In this document: positions 45,603 through 54,901 of the stretch, piece after piece
How the letters are laid out: each line of letters opens with the position of its first letter
Numbering within the stretch: position 1 is the first letter of the stretch
Assembly: GCA_021773015.1 (NCBI GenBank)
Contig: JAJFKW010000001.1
Span: forward strand, 62,001-126,000
Length of the DNA: 64,000 nt
Source: Woeseia sp.
Lineage (GTDB): Bacteria > Pseudomonadota > Gammaproteobacteria > Steroidobacterales > Woeseiaceae
Direction of reading: 5' to 3'
Position numbers and translations under genes: made by a program
The notes under the pieces: model-generated
The model's database searches: none
What the model was told of the DNA's origin: nothing
The model's input: only the letters and a program-made list of their open reading frames with translations

Positions 45603-46097
45603 ATGCAAAACATGCTTATCAAATTTATTACAACTGGCGGAACGATCGATAAGATCTATTTCGACGCGATAAGTCAGTTCGAGGTGGGGGAGTCGCAATT
45701 GCAGCACATACTTGCGGAAGGCCTCGCACACCTGGATTATGAAGTCGTGTCGATGTTTCGCAAAGACAGTCTGGAGCTTACCGATCAAGATAGGTGCACA
45801 CTGCGAGATTACATAGCTGAAGATTCGGCAAGTCACTACATCATTACGCATGGAACCGACACGATGGTTGAAACCGCAGCCGTATTGCGAGACGTGCCCG
45901 AGCAACGAATTGTTCTCACCGGGGCGCTGACCCCGGCGAGATTCAAGACGACGGATGCAATATTCAATGTCGGTATGGCGGTCGCTGCTGTGCAGACCGT
46001 CGCCGCAGGCGTTTACATCGCGATGAGTGGGCGGGTGTTTGAAGCGGGCTCCGTGCGGAAAAACCGCGCCGAGAACCGCTTCGAATTAATTACCTAA
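45603..46097 (+). CDS. Half-length asparaginase-like protein (N-terminal domain only)
   Basis: A 164-residue protein matching only the first domain of bacterial L-asparaginases. The two threonine motifs are present: FITTGGTIDK at the N-terminus and THGTDTMVETA at about 80-90, followed by LTGALTPARFKTTDA. The second domain, which in normal enzymes (about 330 residues) completes the active site across a dimer, is missing. The end (NRAENRFELI) looks natural rather than truncated, and short proteins of this kind occur in other Gammaproteobacteria. The ATG at 45612 is an alternative start. Activity is uncertain. Confidence 0.75.
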   Translation: MQNMLIKFITTGGTIDKIYFDAISQFEVGESQLQHILAEGLAHLDYEVVSMFRKDSLELTDQDRCTLRDYIAEDSASHYIITHGTDTMVETAAVLRDVPEQRIVLTGALTPARFKTTDAIFNVGMAVAAVQTVAAGVYIAMSGRVFEAGSVRKNRAENRFELIT

Positions 46098-46117
46098 TTT
46101 GCCACCCAAAGGTCGAA

Positions 46118-47635
46118 CTAAAGGTCGAAGTTAATACCTTGCGCCAGCGGCAAGTCGGAACCCCAATTGATGGTGTTGGTTTGCCGCCGCATGTAGGACT
46201 TCCAGGCATCCGAACCTGCCTCGCGACCACCGCCAGTTTCTTTTTCACCGCCAAAGGCGCCACCGATCTCGGCGCCGGAAGTGCCGATGTTGACGTTGGC
46301 GATACCGCAGTCCGAGCCAGACTGCGATAGAAAGTACTCGGCGGTTTGTAAATTATCAGTGAAAATTGCCGACGATAGTCCCTGCACAACGCCATTTTGC
46401 ATAGCGATCGCGTCATCGAGGGTTTTGTAGGGCAACAAATATAGGATTGGACCAAATGTCTCGCTCTGCACGATATCCCAGCTATTGTTGGCAACCGCAA
46501 TTGCAGGTGCCATGAAATTTCCGGGACCGGCAAGACGCTCGCCACCGCAAAGAATCTCACCGCCGGCGTGTTTGACCGCGTCGACCGCGCTTTCAACGCG
46601 GTCCATTGCTGCGTCATCGATCAACGGACCCATCAATGTGTCGGGATCCAACGGATCGCCGATGCTGACCTGTTGATAGGCACTGACTAACCGTTCCTTC
46701 AACTCATCCATACGAGATTCATGCACGATTATACGTCTCGTCGATGTGCAGCGTTGGCCGGCGGTACCCACTGAGCCAAACACGATACCGGGTACGGCGA
46801 TATCCAGATTGGCCTCTTTATCGATAATAATCGCGTTATTTCCACCAAGTTCCAGTAGCCATTTGCCCATGCGTCCCGCGACTCGTTCGCCAACCTGGCG
46901 ACCGACCGCAGACGACCCAGTAAACGACAGCAAGTCAATACGTTTGTCGTCGACGAATTGCTGGGCAAGTTCGTTGCTGCCATCGTTGATCAGGCTGAAT
47001 ACCGGTGGCAGGTCAAGCTCCGCAATTGCCTCGTTACAGATTTTTTGTACGGCAACGCCGCAGAGCACCGCTTTTGGCGACGGTTTCCAAATATTCGCAT
47101 TGCCGCAAATAGCAGCGATACATGCGTTCCAAGACCATACCGCTACTGGGAAATTAAATGCCGTAATGATCCCGACCACGCCGAGCGGATGCCACTGTTC
47201 GTACATGCGATGTTGTGGGCGCTCTGAGTGCATGGAATTTCCGTACAACATGCGCGACTGACCGACGGCGAAGTCCGCGATATCGATCATTTCCTGAACT
47301 TCCCCGTCGCCTTCCGCTTTGATTTTGCCCATCTCAAGGGTTACCAGGCTGCCTAAGGCATCTTTATTATCGCGAAGGGCATTGCCAATTCTGCGCACTG
47401 CGTCGCCGCGTATCGGCGCCGGTACTTTGCGCCACTCAAGGAATGCTTCTCTTGCCATCGCTACGACTTTTTCGTATTCCGAGGCAGAAGTAGAGCGCAC
47501 TGCAGCGATGACTTCACCGTTCGTAGGATTAATCGATTCTATGAGTGGTGCGGAATCGTCGCTAAGCGGCGTAGCGCCTGACCAGCTTCCAGGGTTAACC
47601 GAATCCAATCCAAGGCTATCGAGTATTTTCTTCAT
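46118..47635 (-). CDS. amaB: Aldehyde dehydrogenase, ALDH7 type (alpha-aminoadipic semialdehyde dehydrogenase)
   Basis: Oxidises 2-aminoadipate 6-semialdehyde (in equilibrium with piperideine-6-carboxylate) to 2-aminoadipate in lysine breakdown. It has 505 residues. Features of the ALDH7A1/AmaB group are [12 protein letters not shown], the catalytic Glu in [11 protein letters not shown], the catalytic Cys in [12 protein letters not shown] and the C-terminal [15 protein letters not shown], which shapes the aminoadipate site. It starts 11 bp after a saccharopine dehydrogenase-like gene, giving a two-gene lysine catabolic unit. Confidence 0.9.
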   Translation of the reverse strand: MKKILDSLGLDSVNPGSWSGATPLSDDSAPLIESINPTNGEVIAAVRSTSASEYEKVVAMAREAFLEWRKVPAPIRGDAVRRIGNALRDNKDALGSLVTLEMGKIKAEGDGEVQEMIDIADFAVGQSRMLYGNSMHSERPQHRMYEQWHPLGVVGIITAFNFPVAVWSWNACIAAICGNANIWKPSPKAVLCGVAVQKICNEAIAELDLPPVFSLINDGSNELAQQFVDDKRIDLLSFTGSSAVGRQVGERVAGRMGKWLLELGGNNAIIIDKEANLDIAVPGIVFGSVGTAGQRCTSTRRIIVHESRMDELKERLVSAYQQVSIGDPLDPDTLMGPLIDDAAMDRVESAVDAVKHAGGEILCGGERLAGPGNFMAPAIAVANNSWDIVQSETFGPILYLLPYKTLDDAIAMQNGVVQGLSSAIFTDNLQTAEYFLSQSGSDCGIANVNIGTSGAEIGGAFGGEKETGGGREAGSDAWKSYMRRQTNTINWGSDLPLAQGINFDL

Positions 47636-47646
47636 TTGTTTATTCC

Positions 47647-48804
47647 TTAACTAGCACGCTGATTGCCAGCTTCGCCGCGTGCAACCAGTTCTGCGGAGGT
47701 TTGACTGCTGCCACCGTGCGCATAATATTTACCGAATCGATTTTGCAGGATTTCCTGCAATCCGAATTCTTCCTGTGCAATAAATCCTCGGCGGGTGTTA
47801 TCCCCCTGCAAAACGATGTCCATCACGCTGCAAATGCCGGCGGTAGTGGTAATCTGAATAGCCGACCACAAACGTCCTGCCACCATCTGCGGATAAACCT
47901 TGTTGACGTAGTTTTCCTCACGAAATTCGCCATCCTGGGTCCCTGTTACTGCGGCATAAACAATCACCACGTCCTGTAGTGTCTGCGGAACGGAATTCTC
48001 CAGGATTCGCTTCAGTGTCTTGCGGTCGTGATTGAGGTTTAGACCATTCATTAACAATCGCATCTGCTCGCAGTGGCCTGGATAGCGAATGGTCTTGTAG
48101 TCCATCGTTTTGACCTTTTCACCATAGGTCTCGGCAAGGGAACCCAACCCACCAGACGTGTTGAACGCCTCGTACTTGGTGCCATCGATTTCGATTGCCT
48201 CCAGGCCTTCAAGCGGCAAAACGTCCGACGCTTTGCCGTCGACAATGCTTTGGCACAAATTGCCATATTCGTTGATCACGCCATCGGTAGACCAGGTCAG
48301 TGAATATTTCAGCACGTTGTTGGGATGTTGCGGGAGTGCACCGACGCGAAGTCTTACCGAGCGAAGATCATCGAAGTGTTTTATGAGTTCGTTGGCCGCT
48401 ATGCTGATAAAACCCGGGGCCAGCCCACACTGCGGGACAAATGCTGTCGTGGCGCCGTCGGCGAGATTGCGAACCGCTTGTGTCACAGCGACGTCTTCCG
48501 TGAGATCGAAATAGTGCAGCTTTTGTTCACGAGCAACCTCGGCCACTTGCACGTTACAGAAATACGGTAGACCGGAAATCACGGCATCTATGCCATGACT
48601 TTTCACATGGGTTGTCAGCGCATCTTTATCACTTGCGTCCAGTTCATAAGCGGTCAGATTTGCGTTGCCGTGCGCGTTGACCACAGCACTTGCCGCACCG
48701 CTGGCACTATCGGCCAAATGTACATGATAGTCGTTGCTGTCAGACAGCAAGACGGAAATCAAAGCGCCAATCTTGCCGGCACCGAGCACCAAAATTTGTT
48801 TCAT
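47647..48804 (-). CDS. Saccharopine dehydrogenase-family protein (saccharopine or lysine dehydrogenase)
   Basis: NAD(P)-dependent oxidoreductase of 385 residues. The Rossmann motif is [11 protein letters not shown]. Family stretches are [24 protein letters not shown] and [16 protein letters not shown]. The length fits both the LYS9-type saccharopine dehydrogenase that yields aminoadipate semialdehyde and the bacterial lysine 6-dehydrogenase. Either would supply the substrate of the ALDH7 enzyme encoded 11 bp downstream. No lysine-2-oxoglutarate reductase gene is seen next to it, which slightly favours direct lysine dehydrogenase; the point is not settled. Confidence 0.85.
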   Translation of the reverse strand: MKQILVLGAGKIGALISVLLSDSNDYHVHLADSASGAASAVVNAHGNANLTAYELDASDKDALTTHVKSHGIDAVISGLPYFCNVQVAEVAREQKLHYFDLTEDVAVTQAVRNLADGATTAFVPQCGLAPGFISIAANELIKHFDDLRSVRLRVGALPQHPNNVLKYSLTWSTDGVINEYGNLCQSIVDGKASDVLPLEGLEAIEIDGTKYEAFNTSGGLGSLAETYGEKVKTMDYKTIRYPGHCEQMRLLMNGLNLNHDRKTLKRILENSVPQTLQDVVIVYAAVTGTQDGEFREENYVNKVYPQMVAGRLWSAIQITTTAGICSVMDIVLQGDNTRRGFIAQEEFGLQEILQNRFGKYYAHGGSSQTSAELVARGEAGNQRAS

Positions 48805-49146
48805 GAAATCTCCAGGGATCGCGGCTAACCCGCGAGAGGGTGGCGACCGTCCCTACGGTCTCTCGATCGCAATGCTATTTGGGCAAAATGCTACCCGAGC
48901 TAGCTGCAGTAGGCGCGCATTGTGCCAATGTAGCAGCTCGCTTTCCAGCGGAGTTTCGCAGTTTGCCGGTCTTGCCGTTTAGCACTGCCGCTGCGGTTTC
49001 GATAAAATTCTAAACAATCGATATAAGCTACTGATTGCAGAAGAAACTTTTGCCATTAACGGGTTCCGCGTGGCATAGTCCGCCATTTGATCGCCGAGGC
49101 AGATTCGGTGGTTACTCAAGGCTAGAAAAAACCAAAGGATATTGCA
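48805..49146. other. Divergent intergenic region between lysine catabolic genes and DAHP synthase
   Basis: This 342 bp region should hold promoters in both directions. An inverted repeat-like GC segment (CGCGGCTAACCCGCG at about 48821) lies next to the lysine dehydrogenase start, where an operator could be. A promoter candidate for the rightward gene is listed separately. AAAGGA near 49135 is the ribosome site for the GTG at 49147. No gene or RNA is seen. Confidence 0.5.
48979..49008 (+). promoter_or_regulatory. Candidate promoter for class II DAHP synthase gene
   Basis: TTAGCA at 48979-48984 and TAAAAT at 49003-49008 with an 18 bp spacer. The -10 box matches 5 of 6 and the -35 box 4 of 6. 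It would give a leader of about 130 nt before the GTG start. Pattern only. Confidence 0.33.
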
Positions 49147-50526
49147 GTGAGCAGAAGCGTACCCGGCAGCGATTGGCATCCCGCAAGTTGGCAAAAATTG
49201 GATGCAGCGCAACAGCCTAATTATCCGGATGCTGCCGACCTGGACCGGGCGATTGGCGATCTGAGCCGATTGCCGCCGATCGTCACGTCCTGGGAGGTTG
49301 ATGCTCTCAAGGCACACATTGCGAAAGCACAGCGCGGAGAAGCCTTTGTACTGCAGGGCGGGGACTGTGCAGAGAGTTTTGACTATTGCACCTCTGAAAG
49401 CATCGTCGCGAAGCTTAAAATCCTGCTGCAGATGAGCCTGGTGATGCTTTACGGGTTGAAGAAGCCAGTAGTGCGAATCGGTCGTATGGCAGGACAGTAT
49501 GCAAAACCGCGGTCGGCCGACATCGAAACACGCGGGGAACAGGCCTTGCCCAGCTACCGTGGAGATCTGGTCAACCGTAGCCCGTTTACACCGGCGGATC
49601 GCATTCCGGATCCACAGCTAATCTTACGCGGTTACGAGCGCGCTGCACTGACGCTCAATTTCGTGCGGTCGTTAATCGACGGCGGATTTGCCGACTTACA
49701 TCATCCTGAATATTGGGACCTGGACTGGGTTGGTCACTCCAAGATGGCGGAGAAGTATCGCCAGATCGTTTCCTCAATTTCGACGTCGTTGGATTTTCTG
49801 GAACATGCATCTGGCCGCGCGTTTCACCAAACACAGAAAGCAGATATTTATGCCGCACATGAAGGCCTGCATTTAGGCTATGAGCAAGCGCAGACTCGGT
49901 ATCTGGAACGGCGCAAACAGTGGTACAACCTGACAACGCATTTTCCCTGGATTGGCATGCGCACGGCCAATGTGGACGGTGCTCATGTCGAGTATTTCCG
50001 CGGTATTGCAAACCCCATCGGGGTGAAAATAGGCGCTGGTACCTCGCGCACGCAGTTACAAGACCTGATACGCGTACTTAACCCCAACAATGAGCCGGGC
50101 CGATTGACCCTGATTCACCGCTTTGGCGCAAAGACCATCGAAGAAGGACTACCCGATCTTATCCGCGCTGTTCGCGAAACAGGAGCGCCCGTGCTTTGGG
50201 TCTGCGATCCGATGCACGGCAATACGGAAAGCACGGCAGATGGAACGAAAACGCGGCGTTTTGGCAACATCACCGATGAGCTAGAATCGGCTTTTCGAAT
50301 TCATGATGAAATGGGTAGTTACTTAGGCGGGGTTCATCTTGAGTTGACCGGGGAGAATGTGACTGAATGCACTGGCGGTGCCCGCGGACTGACAGACGGT
50401 GATTTGGCACGGGCGTACAAATCGATGGTCGATCCACGTTTGAACTACGAACAAGCGATGGAAATTGCGATGATGATCGCTGGACAATCTCGCGGCAAAG
50501 GACCACGTCCTCAGGATTTGATCTGA
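49147..50526 (+). CDS. 3-deoxy-7-phosphoheptulonate synthase, class II
   Basis: First enzyme of the shikimate pathway, joining phosphoenolpyruvate and erythrose 4-phosphate. It has 459 residues and belongs to the plant-like class II family, unrelated in length to E. coli AroFGH. Visible motifs are LQGGDCAESFDY, RIGRMAGQYAKPRS, KIGAGT-type VKIGAGTSRTQL and the metal-binding CDPMHGNT. The start is GTG with AAAGGA upstream. Its last 16 bp overlap the 3' end of the convergent rluE gene. Confidence 0.95.
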   Translation: MSRSVPGSDWHPASWQKLDAAQQPNYPDAADLDRAIGDLSRLPPIVTSWEVDALKAHIAKAQRGEAFVLQGGDCAESFDYCTSESIVAKLKILLQMSLVMLYGLKKPVVRIGRMAGQYAKPRSADIETRGEQALPSYRGDLVNRSPFTPADRIPDPQLILRGYERAALTLNFVRSLIDGGFADLHHPEYWDLDWVGHSKMAEKYRQIVSSISTSLDFLEHASGRAFHQTQKADIYAAHEGLHLGYEQAQTRYLERRKQWYNLTTHFPWIGMRTANVDGAHVEYFRGIANPIGVKIGAGTSRTQLQDLIRVLNPNNEPGRLTLIHRFGAKTIEEGLPDLIRAVRETGAPVLWVCDPMHGNTESTADGTKTRRFGNITDELESAFRIHDEMGSYLGGVHLELTGENVTECTGGARGLTDGDLARAYKSMVDPRLNYEQAMEIAMMIAGQSRGKGPRPQDLI

Positions 50527-51077
50527 CGCCAGGCCGAAATTGTGCTAACTGACAGTGACTGTCCTGGCGCAAGACCTGCCACTGACCAGGGGCCGATTCG
50601 GTAACGCACCAGCCGCAAGGTCGGTAGTCCGACATGCGCCGTCATTCGGCGAATTTGACGATTGCGGCCCTCCTGCAGTGCGATGTCTAACCAACAATCT
50701 GGAATTTCTTTACGCTCACGTATCGCAGGCTTACGCTGCCACAGGTCTTTAGGTTGCTGTATCGTTGTTGCGGTGACCGCACGAGCGACTCCGTCCTTTA
50801 AATTCACACCAGTCACCAGGCGCTCGAGTTGCCGCGCGTCCGCTTGTCCCTCAACTTGCACCCAGTAATGCTTCGTCAAATTGGCCTTGGGACTGCTGAT
50901 ACGCGACTGCAGCGCACCGTCGTCCGTTAGCGCAACGAGCCCCTCGCTGTCATAGTCAAGTCGTCCTGCAGGATAAACATTGGGTGCGTCAATATGTTCT
51001 GCAAGCGTTGCGCGATTATTGGCATCCGTAAATTGGCACAGAACGCGAAAAGGTTTATTCAAAAGTATCAATGGCAT
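50511..51077 (-). CDS. rluE: 23S rRNA pseudouridine synthase, RluE/RsuA family
   Basis: Modifies 23S rRNA uridine (E. coli RluE acts at 2457). It has 188 residues without an S4 domain, like RluE. The catalytic Asp is in GRLDYDSEGLVALTDDG. The family end motif EGRNRQIRRM is present. In E. coli rluE lies beside icd and nudJ; here icd is 2 kb away, which supports the name. It overlaps the class II DAHP synthase gene tail to tail by 16 bp. Confidence 0.9.
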   Translation of the reverse strand: MPLILLNKPFRVLCQFTDANNRATLAEHIDAPNVYPAGRLDYDSEGLVALTDDGALQSRISSPKANLTKHYWVQVEGQADARQLERLVTGVNLKDGVARAVTATTIQQPKDLWQRKPAIRERKEIPDCWLDIALQEGRNRQIRRMTAHVGLPTLRLVRYRIGPWSVAGLAPGQSLSVSTISAWRQIKS

Positions 51078-51246
51078 CGGCTTACTAATTCATTGCTTGG
51101 TAGCAGCGGGCTCTCGGGTACACTTTGCGCAATGGCGCAAACGTTGATGAATGAAAAGACGAAATTCAATGTGGCGAGTGAATTTTCTAAAATAATTTTT
51201 CACTCGAAGTATAGCGCATAAGATTTTGTTAATTAATAAATAATTG

Positions 51247-52833
51247 GTGAAGAAATTGGATCCACGAATTGATGTCGTAGGCGAATTGGAGGCAGGATTT
51301 CAGGAAATTCTGACCGCCGATGCACTCGCCTTTCTCGCGCAATTGGCGCGCAAATTTCAAGCGCGCGTTAATGACTTATTGGTCGCAAGAGATATTCGCC
51401 AGGCAGCGATTGACGGTGGCGAACGTCCAGATTTTCTTGCGGATACCGTCGACATTCGCGAGGGAGATTGGCAGGTCTGCAGCGTACCGGCAGATTTGCA
51501 GGACCGAAGAGTTGAAATTACTGGGCCTACCGATAGAAAAATGATCATCAATGCGCTGAATTCCGGTGCCAAGGTGTTCATGGCGGACTGCGAAGACTCG
51601 ATGGCACCTACTTGGTACAACGTTGTTGCGGGCCAGATTAACTTGCGCGACGCAGTTGATCGAAGCATTTCACTCAAGAGCAAAGGAAAACGATATTCCC
51701 TGAACGAGCAAACGGCGACGTTGATTGTCAGGCCACGTGGTTGGCATCTCAATGAGAAAAATATACTAGTGGACGGCGTTGCTATGCCGGCTGGACTAGT
51801 CGACTTCGGCCTTTACTTATTCCACAACGCCGATACGCTTCGCGAGCGCGGCAGCGGTCCGTATTTTTATCTTCCAAAAATGGAGTCACATTTAGAGGCG
51901 AGACTTTGGAACGATGTGTTCCGATTTGCTGAATCACAAGATGTCGTCGCGCCTGATCAGATCAAAGTGACCGTATTAATAGAAACGTTGCTGGCCGCAT
52001 TTGAGACCGAGGAAATATTATTTGAATTGAAAGACTATATCGTCGGCCAGAATTGTGGTCGCTGGGACTACATTTTTAGTTTTATCAAAAAGTTTAATCA
52101 ACATGCCGAATATGTCATGCCAGACCGTGGCGAGATCGGCATGACACGGCATTTTCTACGCAGCTATTCACAACAAGTCATCAAAACTTGCCACCGGCGC
52201 GGCGCATATGCGATTGGCGGCATGGCGGCGCAGATTCCAATCAAAAATGACGACGACGCCAATCGCCACGCAATGGCAAAAGTTCGAGATGACAAAGAAC
52301 GCGAGGTTAGTGATGGTCACGACGGTACCTGGGTCGCGCATCCGGCACTCGTTCCAATCGCAATGGAAATATTTGACGCGCATATGCCGGGCGCCAATCA
52401 GCTGGACAGATTACGTGAAGACGTATCTGTCACCGCGGAAGATTTATTGCAAGTGCCTAAGGGTAAGATTACGGAAGCTGGTCTACGCGATAATATCTAC
52501 GTCAGCCTGCAATATATTGCGGCATGGCTCGGTGGCAATGGCTGCGTGCCGATTAACAATCTAATGGAGGATGCCGCGACCGCCGAGATATCACGTGCGC
52601 AGATTTGGCAGTGGGTACACCACGATACGGGCGTCCTGGACTCCGGAAAAGTGGTTAGCTATGGGCTATTTAAGGCGCTATTGCGTGAGGAGATGCAAAA
52701 GATCAAGGATGGAGTTGGCGACGAGCAATTCGATGCCGGCAATTTCCGAGCTGCAGCACAGTTGTTGGACGAACTAACCCAGCGAAGCGAATTTGCAGAC
52801 TTTCTCACCAGCGAAGCCTATCCAGATCTTTAA
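51247..52833 (+). CDS. aceB: Malate synthase A
   Basis: Glyoxylate-cycle enzyme condensing glyoxylate and acetyl-CoA to malate. It has about 528 residues, the AceB size rather than the 720-residue GlcB type. The signature is KVFMADCEDSMAPTW. Further family motifs are MEDAATAEISRAQIWQW and GVALPRGLWHL-equivalent RPRGWHLNEKN. The start is GTG at 51247, with a TTG one codon earlier. No isocitrate lyase is in the window; icd follows 85 bp later, so the branch-point enzymes are neighbours. The upstream 170 bp, divergent from rluE, are AT-rich near the start. Confidence 0.95.
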   Translation: MKKLDPRIDVVGELEAGFQEILTADALAFLAQLARKFQARVNDLLVARDIRQAAIDGGERPDFLADTVDIREGDWQVCSVPADLQDRRVEITGPTDRKMIINALNSGAKVFMADCEDSMAPTWYNVVAGQINLRDAVDRSISLKSKGKRYSLNEQTATLIVRPRGWHLNEKNILVDGVAMPAGLVDFGLYLFHNADTLRERGSGPYFYLPKMESHLEARLWNDVFRFAESQDVVAPDQIKVTVLIETLLAAFETEEILFELKDYIVGQNCGRWDYIFSFIKKFNQHAEYVMPDRGEIGMTRHFLRSYSQQVIKTCHRRGAYAIGGMAAQIPIKNDDDANRHAMAKVRDDKEREVSDGHDGTWVAHPALVPIAMEIFDAHMPGANQLDRLREDVSVTAEDLLQVPKGKITEAGLRDNIYVSLQYIAAWLGGNGCVPINNLMEDAATAEISRAQIWQWVHHDTGVLDSGKVVSYGLFKALLREEMQKIKDGVGDEQFDAGNFRAAAQLLDELTQRSEFADFLTSEAYPDL

Positions 52834-52918
52834 CCAGGCAAACGGGTCCTGCTCGATTGCGACTTAATTTCATTATGCGTCCGGTGCGCACAACGATTAC
52901 TGTGGGAACTATTGATTT

Positions 52919-54262
52919 ATGCAATATGAAAAGATCGAAATACCAGAAGAAGGCGATCGCATTACGGTCAACGCCGACAACAGTCTGAACGTTCCAGATA
53001 ATCCAATCATCCCGTTCATTGAAGGGGATGGAATTGGCGTTGATGTAACGCCGGTCATGTTAGAGGTGGTTAACGCTGCGGTTGAAAAAGCGTATGGCGA
53101 TTCACGGCGAATTTGCTGGGTGCAGATATTCGCAGGCGAGGCAGCAGCAAACCTCTACGGCAATGATCAGTATCTTCCAGAGGAGACGCTGCATGCTTTG
53201 CGAGAGTATGTCGTGTCGATCAAGGGCCCGCTCACGACGCCAATCGGCGGCGGCATACGTTCTCTGAATGTTTCCATTCGCCAGACGTTGGATTTGTACG
53301 CGTGCGTGCGACCGATTCGGTATTTTCCTGGCGTCGAAACGCCGATGCGCGACTCCGAATTAGTGAATATGACGGTTTTTCGGGAAAACACTGAAGACAT
53401 TTATGCGGGCATCGAATACCCAACCGGTTCGCAAGAAGTGCAGAAACTCATTAATTTTTTGCAGAACGAACTCAATGTGAAGAAAATTCGCTTCCCTGCC
53501 AGTTCCGGGATCGGTATTAAGCCGGTTTCTCGAGAGGGCTCGCAACGTCTGGTGCGAAAGGCGATTCAATACTGTATTGAGCGCGATCAGAGTTCCGTCA
53601 CTTTGGTACACAAGGGCAACATCATGAAATTCACAGAGGGAGCATTTCGTGATTGGGGCTACAAATTGGCCGAAGAGGAATTTGGTGCCGTGCCCATAGA
53701 TGGAGGGCCATGGCTGCAATTTAGCAACCCGGTCACCGGTCGTGAAATCATCATCAAAGATGTCATTGCTGATAACTTCTTGCAGCAAATACTGATGCGT
53801 CCGGAGGAGTATGACGTCATCGCAACACTGAACTTGAATGGCGACTACATTTCGGACGCGCTTGCCGCGCAGGTCGGTGGCATTGGCATTGCGCCGGGCG
53901 GGAATATTGGTGAAGGCATCGCGGTGTTCGAGGCGACCCACGGCACCGCGCCGGGCTTCGCCGGCAAGGATCGCGTCAATCCAGGGTCGCTCATTCTCTC
54001 CGCCGAAATGATGTTGCGCTACCTTGGATGGACAGAGGCTGCCGACAAAATTATGCAAGGCGTAGCTGGGACCATTGCGAATAAAGAGCTCACTTTTGAC
54101 TTGGCACGTTTACGCGAGGCCATTCATCAGCCAATTCGAAAGTCACGCCCACATGGCCAAGGTGAAGTTGAAGATGAGCTTCAGCAAATGATCCCGGGTG
54201 CCAAGTTGGTGGGTACAAAGGGTTTCGGCGATGCGGTCATCCGGCACATGGATGCGCTCTGA
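52919..54262 (+). CDS. icd: Isocitrate dehydrogenase (IcdA type)
   Basis: Oxidises isocitrate to 2-oxoglutarate. It has 447 residues, about 30 more than E. coli Icd. The substrate loop [13 protein letters not shown] includes Ser115, equivalent to the phosphorylated Ser113 of E. coli. Metal Asps lie in [12 protein letters not shown]. The coenzyme region is unusual: [16 protein letters not shown] has Gly346-Phe347 where E. coli has Lys344-Tyr345, and Phe393 replaces Tyr391, while Val353 and Arg397 are kept. An insert of about 25 residues lies between the last conserved helix and GFGDAVI. Coenzyme choice is therefore open. Confidence 0.95.
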   Translation: MQYEKIEIPEEGDRITVNADNSLNVPDNPIIPFIEGDGIGVDVTPVMLEVVNAAVEKAYGDSRRICWVQIFAGEAAANLYGNDQYLPEETLHALREYVVSIKGPLTTPIGGGIRSLNVSIRQTLDLYACVRPIRYFPGVETPMRDSELVNMTVFRENTEDIYAGIEYPTGSQEVQKLINFLQNELNVKKIRFPASSGIGIKPVSREGSQRLVRKAIQYCIERDQSSVTLVHKGNIMKFTEGAFRDWGYKLAEEEFGAVPIDGGPWLQFSNPVTGREIIIKDVIADNFLQQILMRPEEYDVIATLNLNGDYISDALAAQVGGIGIAPGGNIGEGIAVFEATHGTAPGFAGKDRVNPGSLILSAEMMLRYLGWTEAADKIMQGVAGTIANKELTFDLARLREAIHQPIRKSRPHGQGEVEDELQQMIPGAKLVGTKGFGDAVIRHMDAL

Positions 54263-54890
54263 ATCAATGTTCGATGCCAATTGCAGACAGTGTCCTAGGC
54301 TTGCTGATTTTCTTGACGCGGTAAAGAAAAAACACGCGGACTACTATTGTGGGCCCGTTAAGCCTTTCGGCGATACTGATGCGACGTTTGTTATTGTCGG
54401 TTTGGCGCCTGGCATGCACGGTGCCAATCGAACTGGCCGACCATTTACAGGTGACCACGCCGGCATACTGCTGTACCAGATGTTGCATCGCTACGGATTT
54501 GCGAATCTGGATCACTCAGAGTCAGCCGAAGACGATTTGCGCCTGATAAATGCGAGAATCACGAATGCTGTAAAGTGTTTGCCGCCAGACAATAAACCGG
54601 TCGGTGCGGAGATCAATACTTGTAACCAATTTCTAGCAAACGAGCTGGCGGAAGTATCAGATAAGTCGGTGGTACTGGCGCTAGGCGGAATTGCGCACCG
54701 GGCGATCATAAAGGCGCTAGGACTGCGACAAGCGGAATATAAATTCGGGCACGCTGCCGAACACCAGCTGCCGGAGAGTTTTCTGCTGCTAGATTCCTAC
54801 CACTGCAGTCGCTACAACACCAATACACGCAGGCTGACGCCCGAGATGTTCGATCTGATTTTTGCACGTGCTCGGGAGCTGCTTAGTTAA
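54252..54890 (+). CDS. Uracil-DNA glycosylase, family 5 (UDGb)
   Basis: Iron-sulfur DNA glycosylase that removes uracil and related damaged bases. It has about 212 residues. The active-site motif is [20 protein letters not shown], typical of family 5. Four Cys for the 4Fe-4S cluster are in [17 protein letters not shown] and NTCNQFL. The His motif is [12 protein letters not shown]. The ATG at 54252 overlaps the icd end by 11 bp; ATG at 54267 is an alternative just after it. uvrC follows 11 bp downstream, giving a small repair pair. Confidence 0.9.
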   Translation: MRSESMFDANCRQCPRLADFLDAVKKKHADYYCGPVKPFGDTDATFVIVGLAPGMHGANRTGRPFTGDHAGILLYQMLHRYGFANLDHSESAEDDLRLINARITNAVKCLPPDNKPVGAEINTCNQFLANELAEVSDKSVVLALGGIAHRAIIKALGLRQAEYKFGHAAEHQLPESFLLLDSYHCSRYNTNTRRLTPEMFDLIFARARELLS

Positions 54891-54901
54891 GTGGGATTGC
54901 C

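Noticed and set aside
46090-46617. 175-codon minus-strand frame within the ALDH7 gene region
   Set aside because: It is in another frame of a clearly coding gene on the same strand and has no recognisable domain.
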